From: Himantopus leucocephalus
Taxonomy: Eukaryota; Chordata; Aves; Charadriiformes; Recurvirostridae
Direction of reading: 5' to 3'
Assembly (NCBI GenBank): GCA_003993805.1
Contig: RSEF01000021.1
Span: 2,925,065 to 2,989,064, forward strand
DNA length: 64,000 nt
Numbering within the stretch: position 1 is the stretch's first letter; every line of letters begins with the position of its first letter. Both the position numbers and the translations under genes were made by a program. Positions 1-13,300 of the stretch are shown piece after piece. A model generated the notes under the pieces. The model searched no databases and had not been told where the DNA came from. It was given only the letters and a program-made list of their open reading frames with translations.

Positions 1-594
1 TATGTGGGCTGCTTCCATCAAGTCCTAATCAAGTATGCAGAATCTCCTATCTCCGTTCTGAGCTACCACACAATTCTTCTGAAACACTTCAGATCTGGTC
101 TGTTATATCCTTATTACTCCATTTAAAATCTGCCTTAAACTCACACATACAGAACTATTCACGCACACAGATTTTGACCTGCAACAGTCCCGTGCTCCCA
201 CACTGGTACACAGATGCTGCTATGTTCACATCACAGATCGAACATCTGCTTTTCCAGTCTTTGTGCCCCTTCCTGCCCGTCCCATTGATCTAGGTCTTGT
301 CCAGCTATTTTCAGCCTTCATCCCCAGTTGGAGTATTTCCTGCTGTTCTAGACCTTAGACCTGTTTTGATGGAAACCCGTTTTGATTGAAACCTGTTAGT
401 TACATCGAGGTGTGGTGATTTCTGTTCTAGACAGTATTATTTATTATATTAGAGTTAACTACCAGGACCAAACCACAGTATTCATGGGTGCCTACAAAAT
501 GAAATTACTTTAGTCCACTGGATAAACTGATATCTGGGCACCATTTCCTTACAATACTGGATGTACCTCATGGACAGAACAGAAAAAAACTTAC

Positions 595-690
595 CAAACA
601 CAGCAATAATTTGCCACGCATAACTCTCCAGTGAAACTGATATGGGCTTGCTCTTTAGTTAAGTTTTGCAACAAGGCGGGATGTGTGGTA
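595..690 (-). other. Candidate internal exon, unidentified
   Basis: Read on the minus strand, a pyrimidine-rich stretch ending in TTCGCAG is followed by 96 nt and then a strong donor (TTTG|GTAAGT). One frame is open throughout (31 codons, including ..FTGELCVANYCCV) and the other two are closed by stops. Length divisible by three, with strong sites at both ends, fits a coding exon, but I recognise no family in the peptide and no partner exon. It could equally be a non-coding RNA exon or a chance pairing of splice-like sites. Confidence 0.2.
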
Positions 691-2585
691 CTGCGAATAG
701 AAAGTGCTACAGACCCCAACTATGAATGACAATGGGTGTCTATTTTATGGGGCGGTCTCCATCGATTCTGATTGACTGAATACATTCCAGCTAAAACGGT
801 AATTCGGCCTATTCTGAGGGCCACAGGGAGTGATAAACACTGGCAAGTGAACTTGATGTCGACAGCAGAATCCAGATTGCCATAGAAATTAACAGTGTGT
901 GTCTGTTGTTATTAGAGATTTAACCAGATAACCTGACAATAATTAATGGGGATGTAAATTGAGATGGTCTGTCTCCCTTTGGAGAACCATCCCCGAAACC
1001 TGGCTCTTCTCACGGAATGCACGTACCCTGCACGCTCTGCCCAGGAGAGAGCATTTGCACTCCTTGCATCTAATACCCAAACTGATGTGGGAACTTGGTG
1101 GGCTGTGACTTCACGTCTGCCCAGAGGCGGTCTCCAGGGAAAGAGTGGGAATGCATATGTTCCAGGAAACGAGATGCATTGCAAGGTCATTTGTGCCCAA
1201 CTGCAAAGAGGTAATGCCAGAGCAGTCTCACTGGCTGGGCTTCTCCTTGGCTCAGACCCACCTGCAGACACAAAGCCAAGCAAAAGGCAGCGCTGTCAGC
1301 TTGCAACAGGCTCATCTGCCCACAGCCACTGTTGAGTCTCCAGGTTAAAGGACTTTGTGCTGAACGGATCAGCAGTGAGCGGCTGCTCTGGCACAGAACG
1401 CAGCTCCTCTTGCATGCGTAATCCTGATGTTTGTGTTCTCAGTGCCCCTGCTCCAACGGACTCTGAAGATTCCACTGCGTTTCCATAATTTAATTCATAA
1501 CCTCTAGAAAGATAGGTGAGCATCTTATTCTCTAGATACGTCACCAAGGCATCCAAAGGTGACATGGTTCACCTAGGACATAAAAGACACAGAGTATGGA
1601 ACAGAAGCCTGACCTCGTGTCTTCTCGTGATGTTCAGAAATACCTATTCAATTCATTGTGATTTTAATGGTATTTGTAGAGCTCTGGGTCAGGCCCCAAG
1701 AACTTGGTGACTCTGCAGGTAAACACAGCCAAGCAGATGCTGTGTATTTAGTTCTGGACGTTAAATTCTGTTTTGCTGCAAGGTGGGGCTGGGGATCACA
1801 CATGACAGACATGAATCTGTAGACTGATACAGAATAATTGAGTCAACCCCATTTTATAGGTTTCATTTAATTGTTAAGAATATTATTAGAATATAAACTA
1901 AGGATCAAAAAAAGTCAAAACTGCTGTGCTGCTAAGTGCTAAACACACAGTGAGAAGCAGCCCAAGCCTCAACAAATTCTCAGTGTAACTAAAGGTACAG
2001 TGTAAGACAGAGGGTAGGAAAAGACACAGATGTTCAGAGCGCTGCCCCCAAGGAAGCGGAACCAGCCTTCCCTGGGTCTCTAGCCAAGACCACATGGCCT
2101 CCCAGCTTCCCTTGAAAACTCTCCTTTTTGTTTGTCTCTTTTCTCTAGCACAGTTTTGTTGGATCAGGGTGGGTGGGAAAGGGATGTGGCTATAAGCCTG
2201 GCTTGCTTTTGAGAGAAGAGTAGCCTGCAAGCTTTGTACTTAGTCACAGTTGTTCGATTTCTGACTACCTCGGTTCCCATTTATGCCACGGTGGGCTGAC
2301 ACCTGTCCTGGGGACACTTTATTTGTCATCTGCAATGTCCTGTGGGGACTCAAGCCAACCACAGCCAGATGGCTTGTGGCCAGAATTGCTGGAAAATGGA
2401 ATCACTAAGACAATCCCCTTCTATTTTACTCCTCACAACAGGTATCTAGTCTCAGCGCCCATCCGCATGATAATTAAGCCACTAGTCCTAAACTCTCCCC
2501 TCTACTCTCTCACAATTCTTCCCCTGAATAAGATTCCAGGCTTCAGCTATCCCCTTCAGTTGCAGGGTAAGAACAAATTAGTTTT

Positions 2586-2616
<31 letters not shown>

Positions 2617-2619
2617 GCG
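2586..2619. repeat. (TG)n microsatellite
   Basis: An uninterrupted TG run of about 12 units is followed by imperfect units (GCGTGTGCGC). Alternating purine-pyrimidine sequence of this kind can adopt Z-DNA and is usually length-polymorphic. Confidence 0.95.
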
Positions 2620-4164
2620 CATCTATAAATAAACAGACCAATATTCTGGTAACTAAATTGCTACCCTCCCCTTCCCTGCCGCAGGAGCATCTTGTTCCCA
2701 TCTCCCTCCAGCAGAATAGTGAGCCAGAATGAAATGCCTGATTCCTCCTAAGTACTGTCAGCACAGCAGCTGGGGAGAAGAATATCGGAGGGAAATGCAC
2801 AAGTGCACTGGCATTTATTTATTTCCTGGGGATATTTATATAGGACAGACCTCAGAGCACAAGTGCACTTGATGCTTCTGTCAACTAAGGAGGGGAAATG
2901 AGACTGCAACACAGGCCGTACTGTGCATTTTTTGCTCGCAGAGCCTCCATTAACTGCCACGGATGGACCCCAAGGCTCTGAAGGCTACTATGATTGAACC
3001 ATCATGTCTGACTACCGCTTGTGGGAGGCAAACAGCCATGCAAGGCTGACAGTGTAGAACGAGATTAACTGCCAACACTGATTTGATTATTGCGCTAGTT
3101 CTCAGGTCCGTAACTCCTGAGGACCACTGAGCTCATTGAGCCCTAATTCTATAACCGAGAAAAGATTAATAAGCAGCTTACCACAAACTACTACCCTTCC
3201 TCCTCTCCCCCTACAGCGTGCACAACCCTTTGAAGATGACAAGCATGGGGGAAACAGTGTGGTTTCTGCTAAGACAAGGCAACCAGCAGTCTTGGCTCTG
3301 TTCAAAACTGCCACCCGTTCTTTCCATAGCCTTAGTAAGTCACTTAGGGGCTTCAGCCTACCCCAGATGTGCTTTATGTGAGGTAATTAGCTCTGGAAAA
3401 CCTCTAAGGTTTAGAGAAGTCTACCGAGAAGTCCTTGTTTCCTTGTGCCTTTAACAGACTGTGTCTTATCGACACAGAATCCAATTCTGATAGATGCTCA
3501 GAATCTCATCGTCACTCTCTGACTGCCTCTCTGCAAATGGTTTTCCTGCAGAGAGCTACTTACACTTTCGAGGGCCCTGCATTTTTTGGCCCACTTGTTT
3601 ATATCTGGACTTAATTTTCTTATGCTTGTACAGTTTCATATGTTGGATCTAAACCAGAACCACGCAGTTAATGTCACTTAATATTCCCACGATCTAGTAA
3701 ACAGGATCTTTAGCTGAACTGGCTTTTCTTTTATTCTGCAACGTAAGTTTACAGCTGATGAAGTTTTGCATGAAATCAGCAGCCCGGTTTTACTTAGTCT
3801 GCTGCCATGCTGTAGTTCCTCTACGGACAGCTAGCCCATCTGATGAAGATTTAGCGTGCTGGGATCACTCAGATACCTGCACCATCCTCCTGTTCCCCTG
3901 CGAGGATTATAAAAACTCGCCAGTGCTAATCCAGGCTTACATACTAAAAGTTGACTGTTGTTTAGCTGGGTGTATGCCAGTGGCAGGGACCGTGTTTGGT
4001 TGTTCTAACTGCTGCTTGGTTTCTAGAATGTTTCCTCCTTAAGGAATTAACACACAGTTCCTGGAAATCAAATTTGTGTTTCCACCATCAGATGCAAACT
4101 CCAAAGCACTGAAGCTTCTTTTGTTTACAGTGATGAAAAAAAATGTTTCACTACTAGTTTATAT

Positions 4165-4215
4165 GCAGAGGTGCCTCAGTTTCTCTCTCTGCAGAATGCA
4201 CAATAACCTCTCAGG
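4165..4215 (+). repeat. Possible MIR-like SINE scrap
   Basis: The segment contains GTGCCTCAGTTTCTCTCTCTGCAGAATG-type sequence, which resembles the conserved central/3' part of MIR elements (a CCTCAGTTTCC..CATCTGTAAAATG pattern). It is short and degenerate, so it could be coincidental. Confidence 0.25.
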
Positions 4216-4332
4216 AAACATTATTATTATTTACAGTGTGCTTTTCTCCTCTAGGAAAATTCCCTGCAAAAAGGTAGTGTCACCATTTGTCAAGGGTATA
4301 GTTCTTTCTTCTTCACTAAGGCAGATTCGCCT

Positions 4333-4340
4333 TGACGTCA
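4333..4340. promoter_or_regulatory. Perfect CRE palindrome (TGACGTCA)
   Basis: The full 8-bp cAMP response element is present with its central CpG intact, in otherwise CpG-poor DNA. CREB/ATF dimers bind this palindrome. No nearby gene or CpG island shows what it might control, so any enhancer role is an inference. Confidence 0.35.
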
Positions 4341-7300
4341 CTGGGAAGTTTGCCTGAGCAAACAGTGAGGAAAGCCTAAATTAGGTTTTAATTGCAGTTT
4401 CTGGATTTTCCCAGTTCATTCCTCCCTAAACACTAAACATCCCCATGCCCCCATTTCCTGTAAACTTTTCAGAGTTTCTCTTTCAACTTAAACTTTCCAT
4501 GTTCTAAAGAGTAAAGGTCCCATGTTCAGAACTGGGTATATGACAGCAGCGTGGATCCCGCTATTTAATTGCAGCTTTCCCTGGGCAGACGCCTGGCCCT
4601 GCGCTGAGGACAACTGCTGCCGTCCAACGATTCTACAGGAAACAAGCACCTATGTCTGTCATCTTGTCTCATTCCTGTTTCACACAGAAACCAAGCCTAA
4701 TCCTACAGGGACCTCCCGACGGCCGCTGTCTGAGACACCGACTGCCGATATTTCCTCTGCGTGTGCACTGGGCCCAAGCGCTCAGCGCCTGTCTGCTCTG
4801 GGGGAAGAGGAAGAGGGAGGAAGAGGAAGGGCTGGGTTAGTGGTCATGCAAGGGGCTGGTTTGCTTCCCAACATGCTGCCTTCATCAAAGTGACATGCTG
4901 AGTAATTAACAGCCCCTTTCCACAGCTAGCAACACCAGACAGGGGAGATCTTTGTTCCTGTTTGGAGGGCAAGGGCTACAGGAGAAATTAGGAAACACAG
5001 AGATGAGAGCAATTTGGCCTCGTTCCACCAGCGCACACTGTTTTATTAATAGGGGTTGCACATGTTTCTGAGCCATGGAGCCAGCCAGACACTGCAGCAG
5101 CAGCAGCACGCCGGGACTGTCTACTTACTGCTCTTGCGCAGTGACTTACCGCCAGCGCACAAGGCAAGTTGATGCCCTTCTATGAGGATGTAATGGAAGC
5201 GGAAAAGGAACAACAGTCATGAAGCTGTTCCAAGCAGGAATTTATGTACTAAGAACTGGTCTTTTCGGGTAGCTATTTCCTAAAGCTATACTGGTTTCAG
5301 TGGAGTTCTAGGCAGATGATTTGTCCCTGAGTTCATTGGCATAGTTGTAGTTAAATCAGCTATTGTTTCTACTGGTGAAATACCTGTGACCTCTGTTGAC
5401 TTTGAACCTCCAGAACCAAAAATATTCACCAATTGTGAAAAATTCCTAATGTGAAATTTGACTTCTGAGACTTTTTACAGCAAGCACATTCTCTTTGGTG
5501 GCATTAGAGCACAGAATGCTGGACCCTGATAACCCTATTCTACCATTTCTTCAGTACATGCTCTCAAGCAAGTAACACTCCCAGCCCACGTCAGGGGCTT
5601 TCATGATCCTCACCACTATAGTGCCTGGCTGCCCCACAATCTATAATGTATTTACCTACTCCTTATCCCTGTTAAATAAGAGAGTATTGTTCTTTCAGCA
5701 TTTTAGATAGGAATCTGACACCCTGGAAAGCTAAATCAGTTGGCAGAGCTCATATGGAAGATCTGTGTTGACAAAGGAGAGTGAATACAGCTCTCCCAGC
5801 TGCTGCATTAGTGTTGTAATCATTGCACTGGCCCTCGCTGTGCTTTGCTAAGCAGCTCCTGCACTTCAGCAGCAGAGATCCAAAATAAAAAAAAAGTGTT
5901 AAGCTTTTTGAATGCTTCAGTTTGTCCATAGAACATTCTCCATAGGTGATAATTTACAGCAAATATGGCATCTATACATACTGTTAATTATTTGTGTTTC
6001 AGTTATGTCAGCTTCGTTTTCACTAATAAGTTTCATTTATACCACAGGTTTTCTCCCAATAGGCTTTATTCTTCTACCTTTAGGGAGGTACTCAGATAGC
6101 CAGTCAATTCTTATAATGAAGCAAGCTCATCTTCCTTAATTTGCCTTTTTTTCTATTTGCTTTTGAGTAAAAGTTATGATAGGTAAGACTGCTACCGTTA
6201 TTACTATCTAACTTAGGTTAATTCTGTGCAATTTATGCATGCAGACAAGTTCAAATGAGAAAAAGCCACCAGTAGTCCCCTTTATTTGTAAGGTTTTTAT
6301 CTTATTGATTAGCAGAAAAAGCAGGGGCATCCCAATGTTATTAAATTGCTCGGTATTCCTTCTTCTGTTTAGGAGCTGCTACTGTGGAAACAGCACTCCA
6401 TATCCTACTTGTTTTTGCTTCACAGCTGATGTGCACCAAGTTGTTTCCGTAATTGACATAATCTCTATTCTAATCTCATTAAATTATTCCCACCTACAAA
6501 TATTCTTCATCAGTCTTCATCCATGAAACAACCCGCTATCCTACGAGCTGTCCCAGGGAGCCCACTGGAACGGGTACCCACAGGAGTAAGGCTTAGAGCA
6601 CTTATCCCAAGCTGGTTAGACTTGAGTCACTCAGTTACTGCCTAGTCCTCCAGGGAGGCAGGATGGCTGTATACGACAGAACAGGCTGGGAACATTCGAT
6701 TCACCATCACAGATTCTTTTGCCCATGTCTGCCTATTTGATTTAAAAATATATACATGCCAAGGGGCTTGATATGTCTCGTGTGCCCCATTTAGCATCTG
6801 CTGAGCATCCCAGAGCAGCCTGCAGTGTAACACAAGCCACTGGAGGATAGATTTGATAGAGGCAAAAAACAAAGCAATTGATACCCTCAGGCTCCAGAAG
6901 TCTTCAAACTGATTCTTGCTGACTACAGGCAACAAAGCAATTTATGGCAACATGGTTGAAAGTTCTTTTATTTCAAAGCTGTTAAACCCTCCCTGGCACT
7001 TAAAGTCACTTTTCATAAGGCAAACCCAGTGAGCTTGCTGGGTTCCCAAGATCTCAGCCCCAGGAAGCTTTTAACAGGAGTCAAAAGAGACACTAAGCAC
7101 TGGGGAGGAATCGGGGAGACATAAAACAGAAATTAGGGTTTAACACGGGGCCATGAGGAGCTCAGTAAAGAAGAGGCATTTTTTTCATGTTTTTTTCCCT
7201 TTCTATGGCATTTCCCTTTTGGTCAGACTTTCAGCACAGCTTTTTCTGTGGAAGTGGCCCACTTTGTCCAATGAATGAAGTGCACTCTGCAGATGGAAGC

Positions 7301-9644
7301 TGGGGTGTTTGGAAGCGGGTGTTTGGAAAGTGGTAGCCAGATTATTTTATTTTAAGGCTCTATTGCAGCACAAGGCAGGAAAACAGACAGGGGGAGAGTA
7401 ATGAGTGGTTCACTGGCACCGATTGTCTACCACAGCAGGTTCAGCACTTAAATTTGAGTGACTTCTCTCTCCAGATGGTTGGTGGGAGCTGACTACCCAG
7501 ATCTTTGCATAGCATGCTCCATAATGAAAACGTATGGCATCACTTGCTATCTTTTAAAAGCTTTTTTCTTCAACCCAAGTATAGCTCACTGTATTATGGA
7601 TCCCTTCTTTGCCTGATGCAGAAAAAATGGGTATCTGTCATACGCCTAACCAGGGACTCTGAGCTAGGCGTTCCTTTATTTCAAGACAGACGAGCTCATG
7701 CTTTTACAACTGCATAATCCCACAACAATGTCAGTGTAGTCTTCCTCTCCTTTTGATGCTGCCACCACTGTTCCCTTCACTTCCACTTTAACCGAGGCTT
7801 CTTTCTCTCCCAAGTCACATCATAAAATTATTCTGAAAAATGCAGAGGATTTACATAGATTAAAAAACCTGTTTTCTTAACATCCAACTATACCGATTCT
7901 CAAAAAACAAGAAACAATGTAGGAAGATTTACTAATTAGAAGTACCCCCAAGAAAAACTTGTCACAGAGAAATTGATAGAATGCCCTTAATTTTCCATAC
8001 TATGTTGCCAGTTTCTGTGCTTTTCTCTGACCTAAATATTCAGTACAACGGGTGATTCATATACAGTCACTGATTCTGTGAGAACTGTGAAATCTAAAGA
8101 ATGTATCTTTGTATCCTCTCACAAAGCAACACTTATTTTATGGAAGGTAAACAGACTTATAGAGGCGTCATCTTCAGAAATGCTGGACAGACATTTCCAG
8201 TTATTACAGGGCACATACCAGGGTCTGGCGTTTCTAGAAGTGCAGTATAATGTCACTGGCCCAATAGCACCTGGTGATTTTACTTGGATGAGGAACAGAA
8301 CTATATTCTTCTGAGTTTTGGTGCCCAAACCAAACTACTTCCCTCAATACAGAGAAAAAAGTCAAATAGGTTTTGCTCCAGTATAAACTATAAGCTGTAA
8401 TTCATTGTAACTCCAGTTCAGATGAAATTATCATGTTCCCATCGTTGTATGTATCAATTCTCAGTGACATCTTCACTGGTATCTTGTCTGAAGCACCCGG
8501 CTCACTAAGCCCTGCCCATGTTCAATACAAAACTATTTCCATGTTCTGCAACTTAATTTTCTGGATACGAAAAACCACAAATCTGCCCTCTTTAATACGT
8601 CCCCAGAGTTTTTGGATTAGTCCAGTGACCTTGTTTGTTTGTTGGGGTTTTTTTTTCTCAATGGTGTCAGGATTTTGCATCTAAATCATTAGATGAACCT
8701 GGGTTAGATTGGGTTCTGCTGACTCCTTTCCAGGCAAAAGTAAGTCTAAGTTCCTAGACAGCCATTCTCATGCTCCGGTTAACCTCAGCTTATGCGTTAC
8801 ACATGATATGTGTGACGCACTGGATTCCCTTTGTTTCCCCCGCTTTTTATTTTCCATCCGAGATGTGGCGTGAAATGGGAAATGCAATCAATGAGAAGAA
8901 TATACAGGAAATAGAAACCATAAACAAAAATGCCTGGTTGAGTCTCAGTGAGGTCTGGAGTACAGTTGTTGAAACAAACCACTAGTGACCCAGAAAGATC
9001 TGAAGCTAAACAGAATGCTTTCAAGATGGAAATGTGGGACAAAGATGGCATAGATGAGTTGGTGATGGTCTCATCTTTTCTTTTGTAGGCTCTATTCCAG
9101 ATGTAGCTTTAAAATAATAGCAGCATGTTGGACCCACAAAAGGGCCAGCCTGAGAGTTAGGAAACCTTCATCTATTGTGAGACTCACATTGTGACTTTGC
9201 CCTTCTAAACCTGCAGAACTATCTTTTAAAAGATCCCAATAGTCAGAGCTGGAGGCACATTATCAGAATAATTCAGCTCCCATTTCAGGACTTGTAAATA
9301 CACACCTTTACAATCTATTTATGGGACATAGAAAAAGAAGAAAATACCTGATGCTAATATCTGAGATGTGCTACACAGGAGAGACTGTTCTTCCCAGCCT
9401 TAAAAATCTGCAAGCCTGTGTAAGCATCCAGATATTCAGCATCAGGCTTTATCCATTAGCACAAGGTGAAATTGTATTATTCTCAAGAAACAGGGTATAA
9501 TGAGGGGATATTACGTGTTGTTCTCAACAGGAGATACTTGGGTTTGAACTTTGGAAAATCTACATGATTGTCATAGATGTTAAAAAGTAAACATAGGGGT
9601 TTGGATTCTGACTTACGGTGTAGATGCTAAGCCAGCTTGAAAAT

Positions 9645-10381
9645 TTTGGAGCCAAATCTGTAGTGGTGTACCCCAGGGGCTGACACTGGGGCCAACAGCG
9701 TTTAGCATCTTCATTAGTAACCTGGATGACGGGGCAGACTGCACCCTCAGTAACTTCGCAAATGATAACTAGGAGTGACTGGCACACCAGATGGTTGTGC
9801 TGCCATTCAGGGGGACCTCAGCAGGCTGGAGAATTGGGCAAAGAAGAACCTCATGAAGCTCAAGAAAAGGAAATGCAAAGTCTTGCACCCAGGACTAACC
9901 TCAGGCACCTGAGCTGTGGGCTGTGGGCTGACTGGCTGGAAAGCAGGTTTGCAGAGAAGAATCTTGGGGTCCCAGTGGACAACAAGCTGACCATGGGCCA
10001 GCAATGCATCCTCACAGGAAGGAAGGCCAACATCTTCCTGGGCTACATTAGGAGCAGCACTGCCAGCAGGTCAAGGACGGTGATCCTTTCCCTCTACTCA
10101 GCACTGGTGAGGCCACATCTGGGGTACTGTGTCCAGTTCTGGGCTCCGCAGTACAAGAAAGAAATGGATTTCTTGTGTTCAGTCTAGACTGAACAAGAAA
10201 AGCTTTTTACTGTGAGGATGGTCGAACACTGGAGCAGGTTGCTCAGGCAGGTTATGGAGTCTCCATCCTTGGATATTTTGAAAATCCGACTGCACGTGGT
10301 GCTGAGCAAACTGCTCTAGCTGACCCTGCTTGAGCAGAGGGCTTGGACTAGATGATCTCAACCACAATGATTCTGTGATAA
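9645..10381 (+). mobile_element. CR1 LINE, 5'-truncated and internally deleted
   Basis: This is a non-LTR retrotransposon of the CR1 family, the main bird LINE. From about 9660 a frame reads PQG..LGP..FSIFISNLDDG and reaches a decayed reverse-transcriptase catalytic box (FANDN where FADD is expected), then a stop. The RT C-terminal part continues in another frame as ..[39 protein letters not shown]. Near 10160-10190 a stretch usually found between the RT end and the 3' UTR is missing. The copy resumes with the CR1 3' UTR (CTTTTTACTGTGAGG..AGGTTGCTCAGG..CTAGATGATCT) and ends in the family's terminal motif, GATTCTGTGATA. The 5' truncation, frameshifts and stops mark it as a dead copy. The exact 5' boundary is uncertain by a few tens of bases. 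Confidence 0.93.
10177..10194. repeat. 18-bp perfect palindrome at the CR1 deletion joint
   Basis: GTTCAGTCTAGACTGAAC is its own reverse complement. TTCTT on the left (after a two-base bulge) pairs with AAGAA on the right, so the arms extend to 13 bp. It sits where the CR1 copy jumps from the end of its RT region to its 3' UTR. Confidence 0.85.
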
Positions 10382-13300
10382 ACTACATCCTTGTTTGTGG
10401 CATTATAAGGACTCATATGTGACTCAAAAATCTTTCCATTCTAAGAATTTGAGAGTCTTAACATTAATTTAACTGGGATTGAGATCAGGTTCCAAGATGT
10501 CAGAATGGCAGAAAGCTCTTTATCTCATAAAGCTCCTGGGCACCTTTTACTGGAATTAACTCCGGGCTTTTTTCCCTTCAGATATTCTCCAGCCTTTGCA
10601 AAGGAAACTGCAGTAACAAATCAGATTCTGCAGTAACACATTTTAAGTCCTGAAGCAAAATTCAGCAGTTTTGGAGGGACAGCATAAAAAGGAATGGGGC
10701 GGGGGAAGTGGGGTGGGAAGTATTTATAATCCCTTTAATATTTTAAAATTTAATTATTTCCAAATTGGGTTAGCGAGACTGACAAGAACACTGCATCTAA
10801 AGCATGGAGCCCAGAGGCAGCATTGGAAAATGAGAGGAGAAATTAATAATAAAAAAACCCCTATTGCTTCAAGGCAGCAGACTGGAACACTGACATTCCA
10901 TTACTCCGTCTGTCTGCTGAATTCATTTAGCATCTGTGGCCTAAATAGGCTGGTTTTAAAGAGGCATGCTCCAATTTTTATGTTGGAAGGGGGCAGGGGT
11001 TGTCAGAGGATTTTTCTTCATTGAAATCTGTCTCAAGAAGGCACATCAGATTGTAGTTAATAGGGTAGAGTAATGCTAACCTCTTAGCAGTTGTAGTTAA
11101 AATAATATCTTGGAGTATTTTGTAATGCCTTACAGATTGGGCTCTGCATCTACCATTTGGGCTGCTGCAGTTAGATTTATGAGGGCAAAGCTGGAGCAAA
11201 AATGTTGTGTATAGAATTGAAGCACTAGGTCTAAATTTGTATAGGCATGACATCAGCCATCACTAAAGTCCAGCCATTTCCAACATCTCTGCACTCAAGC
11301 TATTAAAAGTGCAGATTGTCAAAATGCTCTCCTTACCTCTTCTCTGAAAAACACAGTGTTGTCCTGCAGCACAGCACTCCTTGACACAGACTGTTCTCTT
11401 TCAGGGGTGCCACCCCAGACATCATTGCAGCTATTGCTGCAACACACGTTTTCTTCCTCAGGATGCTCCTTTTCAACTGCTAACTCCATCCACCTTTGCA
11501 TGGCCTGTGCAAGATCTAAGATCAAAAGCCCGAGGCAGGCTGGCTGCAGTACTACAGAGAACTTACACGCCTGTACCAGAGGCTACGTAGATGGCTTGAC
11601 AGCAGGCTGGAAGGGAAAGACGAGAATGATTCTCCACTTCATTTCCTAGAAACCTACAACTGTTTCACTTCTGGGTATTTTCTGAAACATCTGGATACCA
11701 GGAGGATAAAAGGTACCAGTGTAACCTCCCAGTAAGATCAATTGTTTAAAGCTTTCTGTGTATTTCCAGTCTTCTTTGGCTTCCTTCCCAAGACTATAGA
11801 AACAGGTCTGTGAATTTCCTTGGAGTAGAATATCATGTATTCTGTATAGTTCTACTTTTTCTGTTTCCATTTCATGCAAATAATCTTTGATTCCCTTTCC
11901 CCTAATTTATCATCTTCGAGGTCTCTGTGTAAATTATGCAGGAAGGAAAACCATGGATTTTATGGAAAGTCATGTATAAGCTGTTAAAATCGGCCTTTCC
12001 TCCTCCTCCTCATTGTTCTTTGCTCTTGGTGTGGATTTTATCAAAAGTTTTTGTAGAGTTTAATGGAGATTACCTAACAGACAGAAGCCATGATGAAAAA
12101 TTTTACTGATGCAGATAACCATGAAAAACAGCCATGCTTTTCGATTTCAAGCATATAGGGTCTTCTCCAGCGAGATTCTCAGAGCTACCCACAAAGTCCG
12201 AGTCTTCAGCTCTCATTAGGTAAGTGAATCCCCGTGGGCTCTTGGACCTTATTAACTGCCAGCTGGCAGAGAATGACTTCATCCACTCTTGAAGGAAAGA
12301 GGAAAGGTCAGACCCTCTGATTTCTTTAGGTAGTGAGCTGGCAGTAAGACCTCCTGAACTGCCCATAGTGGCTATCTCGTTTGCTGAAAAGGAGATACTG
12401 CTGCAAATTTCATTTCTGAGAAAATTGAATCTGGTTAATATTTTGGATTTGAAGAGAATCTTGCCTAGTGTCATCCACCTATAACCAACACTGATGCAGG
12501 CATCCTCCAGCAAAACAACTCCTGCCCTAAAAATGTATTCACAGTTTTATGCCTTTCACTGGTAGTTTTTTCCATCACTGGACACCATCATTGTCTCCTC
12601 CTTTGGTCAACTTCTGCTTGATTCCTCAGACACTGAAGGCAGAGCTAAATTGGTTTAAGAATGTAGTTGCTAAGAGTAAAGATTGCATTAATGCTTCTTG
12701 ATACCATCCACTTACAGCCTCTACTTTGGCTGCTACTAAAACCGTGTACTCTAAACTTTTTGCTTTGTCCTGAACTAGTTATTTATACTTCCAGGAGGGC
12801 TATTTTTTTATTTTTTTTCATTTCAACAGAATTGAAAATAAATATCTGGCTCGCATCTTCCCAAGCATTTGTGCTGCAGGGAAGTCGAACTAAGGGGAGC
12901 CAGCCTCTGGAGAATTGCTTTTAAAAATTGTATTATTCCTTCTTTCTCCCATTAGGCAGCAGTCCAGCCAAATTTACCTTTGCCTTTACTTAAACATATT
13001 TCTTTTCTATTCTTTTTATACAGCAAGTCTGGCCTTAGGCATATCTCCTGGGAGTCTTGGTTAAAATGCACCTGTGCTACACAGGCAAACACATAGTATA
13101 AAGTTGATGTTGCTCTCTCTTGGCTAAAACAGTAATATTTCACTATGGCTCATGCTCCTCCTCACAGTTCCTAAGGGATTCATCTCCATCACAAAGGAAA
13201 TGTCCTGTAGTGTTGAAAGAGGACTTAATTTCAGTTATCATTATTTCATAGAACGAGGACTCTACAGTTATAAATCAACAGAGAATTTTCTGCAGTTTTC

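Larger units (their letters stand above)
1..9639. other. Non-coding, AT-rich intergenic or intronic DNA
   Basis: No protein, tRNA or rRNA gene can be recognised on either strand. Reading frames here are short, lack splice context and resemble no family I know. The contents worth naming have their own entries: an exon-like segment on the minus strand near 0.6 kb, a TG microsatellite at 2.6 kb, a consensus CRE at 4.3 kb and a possible MIR scrap at 4.2 kb. Codon-like periodicity and CpG enrichment are not visible. Confidence 0.6.

Noticed and set aside
2543..2800. Histidine/threonine-repeat ORF near 2.6 kb
   Set aside because: The repeat is only a translation of the (TG)n microsatellite.
9726..10187. 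153-codon ORF as a host gene
   Set aside because: It is the decayed C-terminal part of the CR1 reverse transcriptase.
12103..12513. 136-codon minus-strand frame
   Set aside because: It begins at a TTG, not an ATG, has no recognised domain and lacks convincing splice or promoter context.
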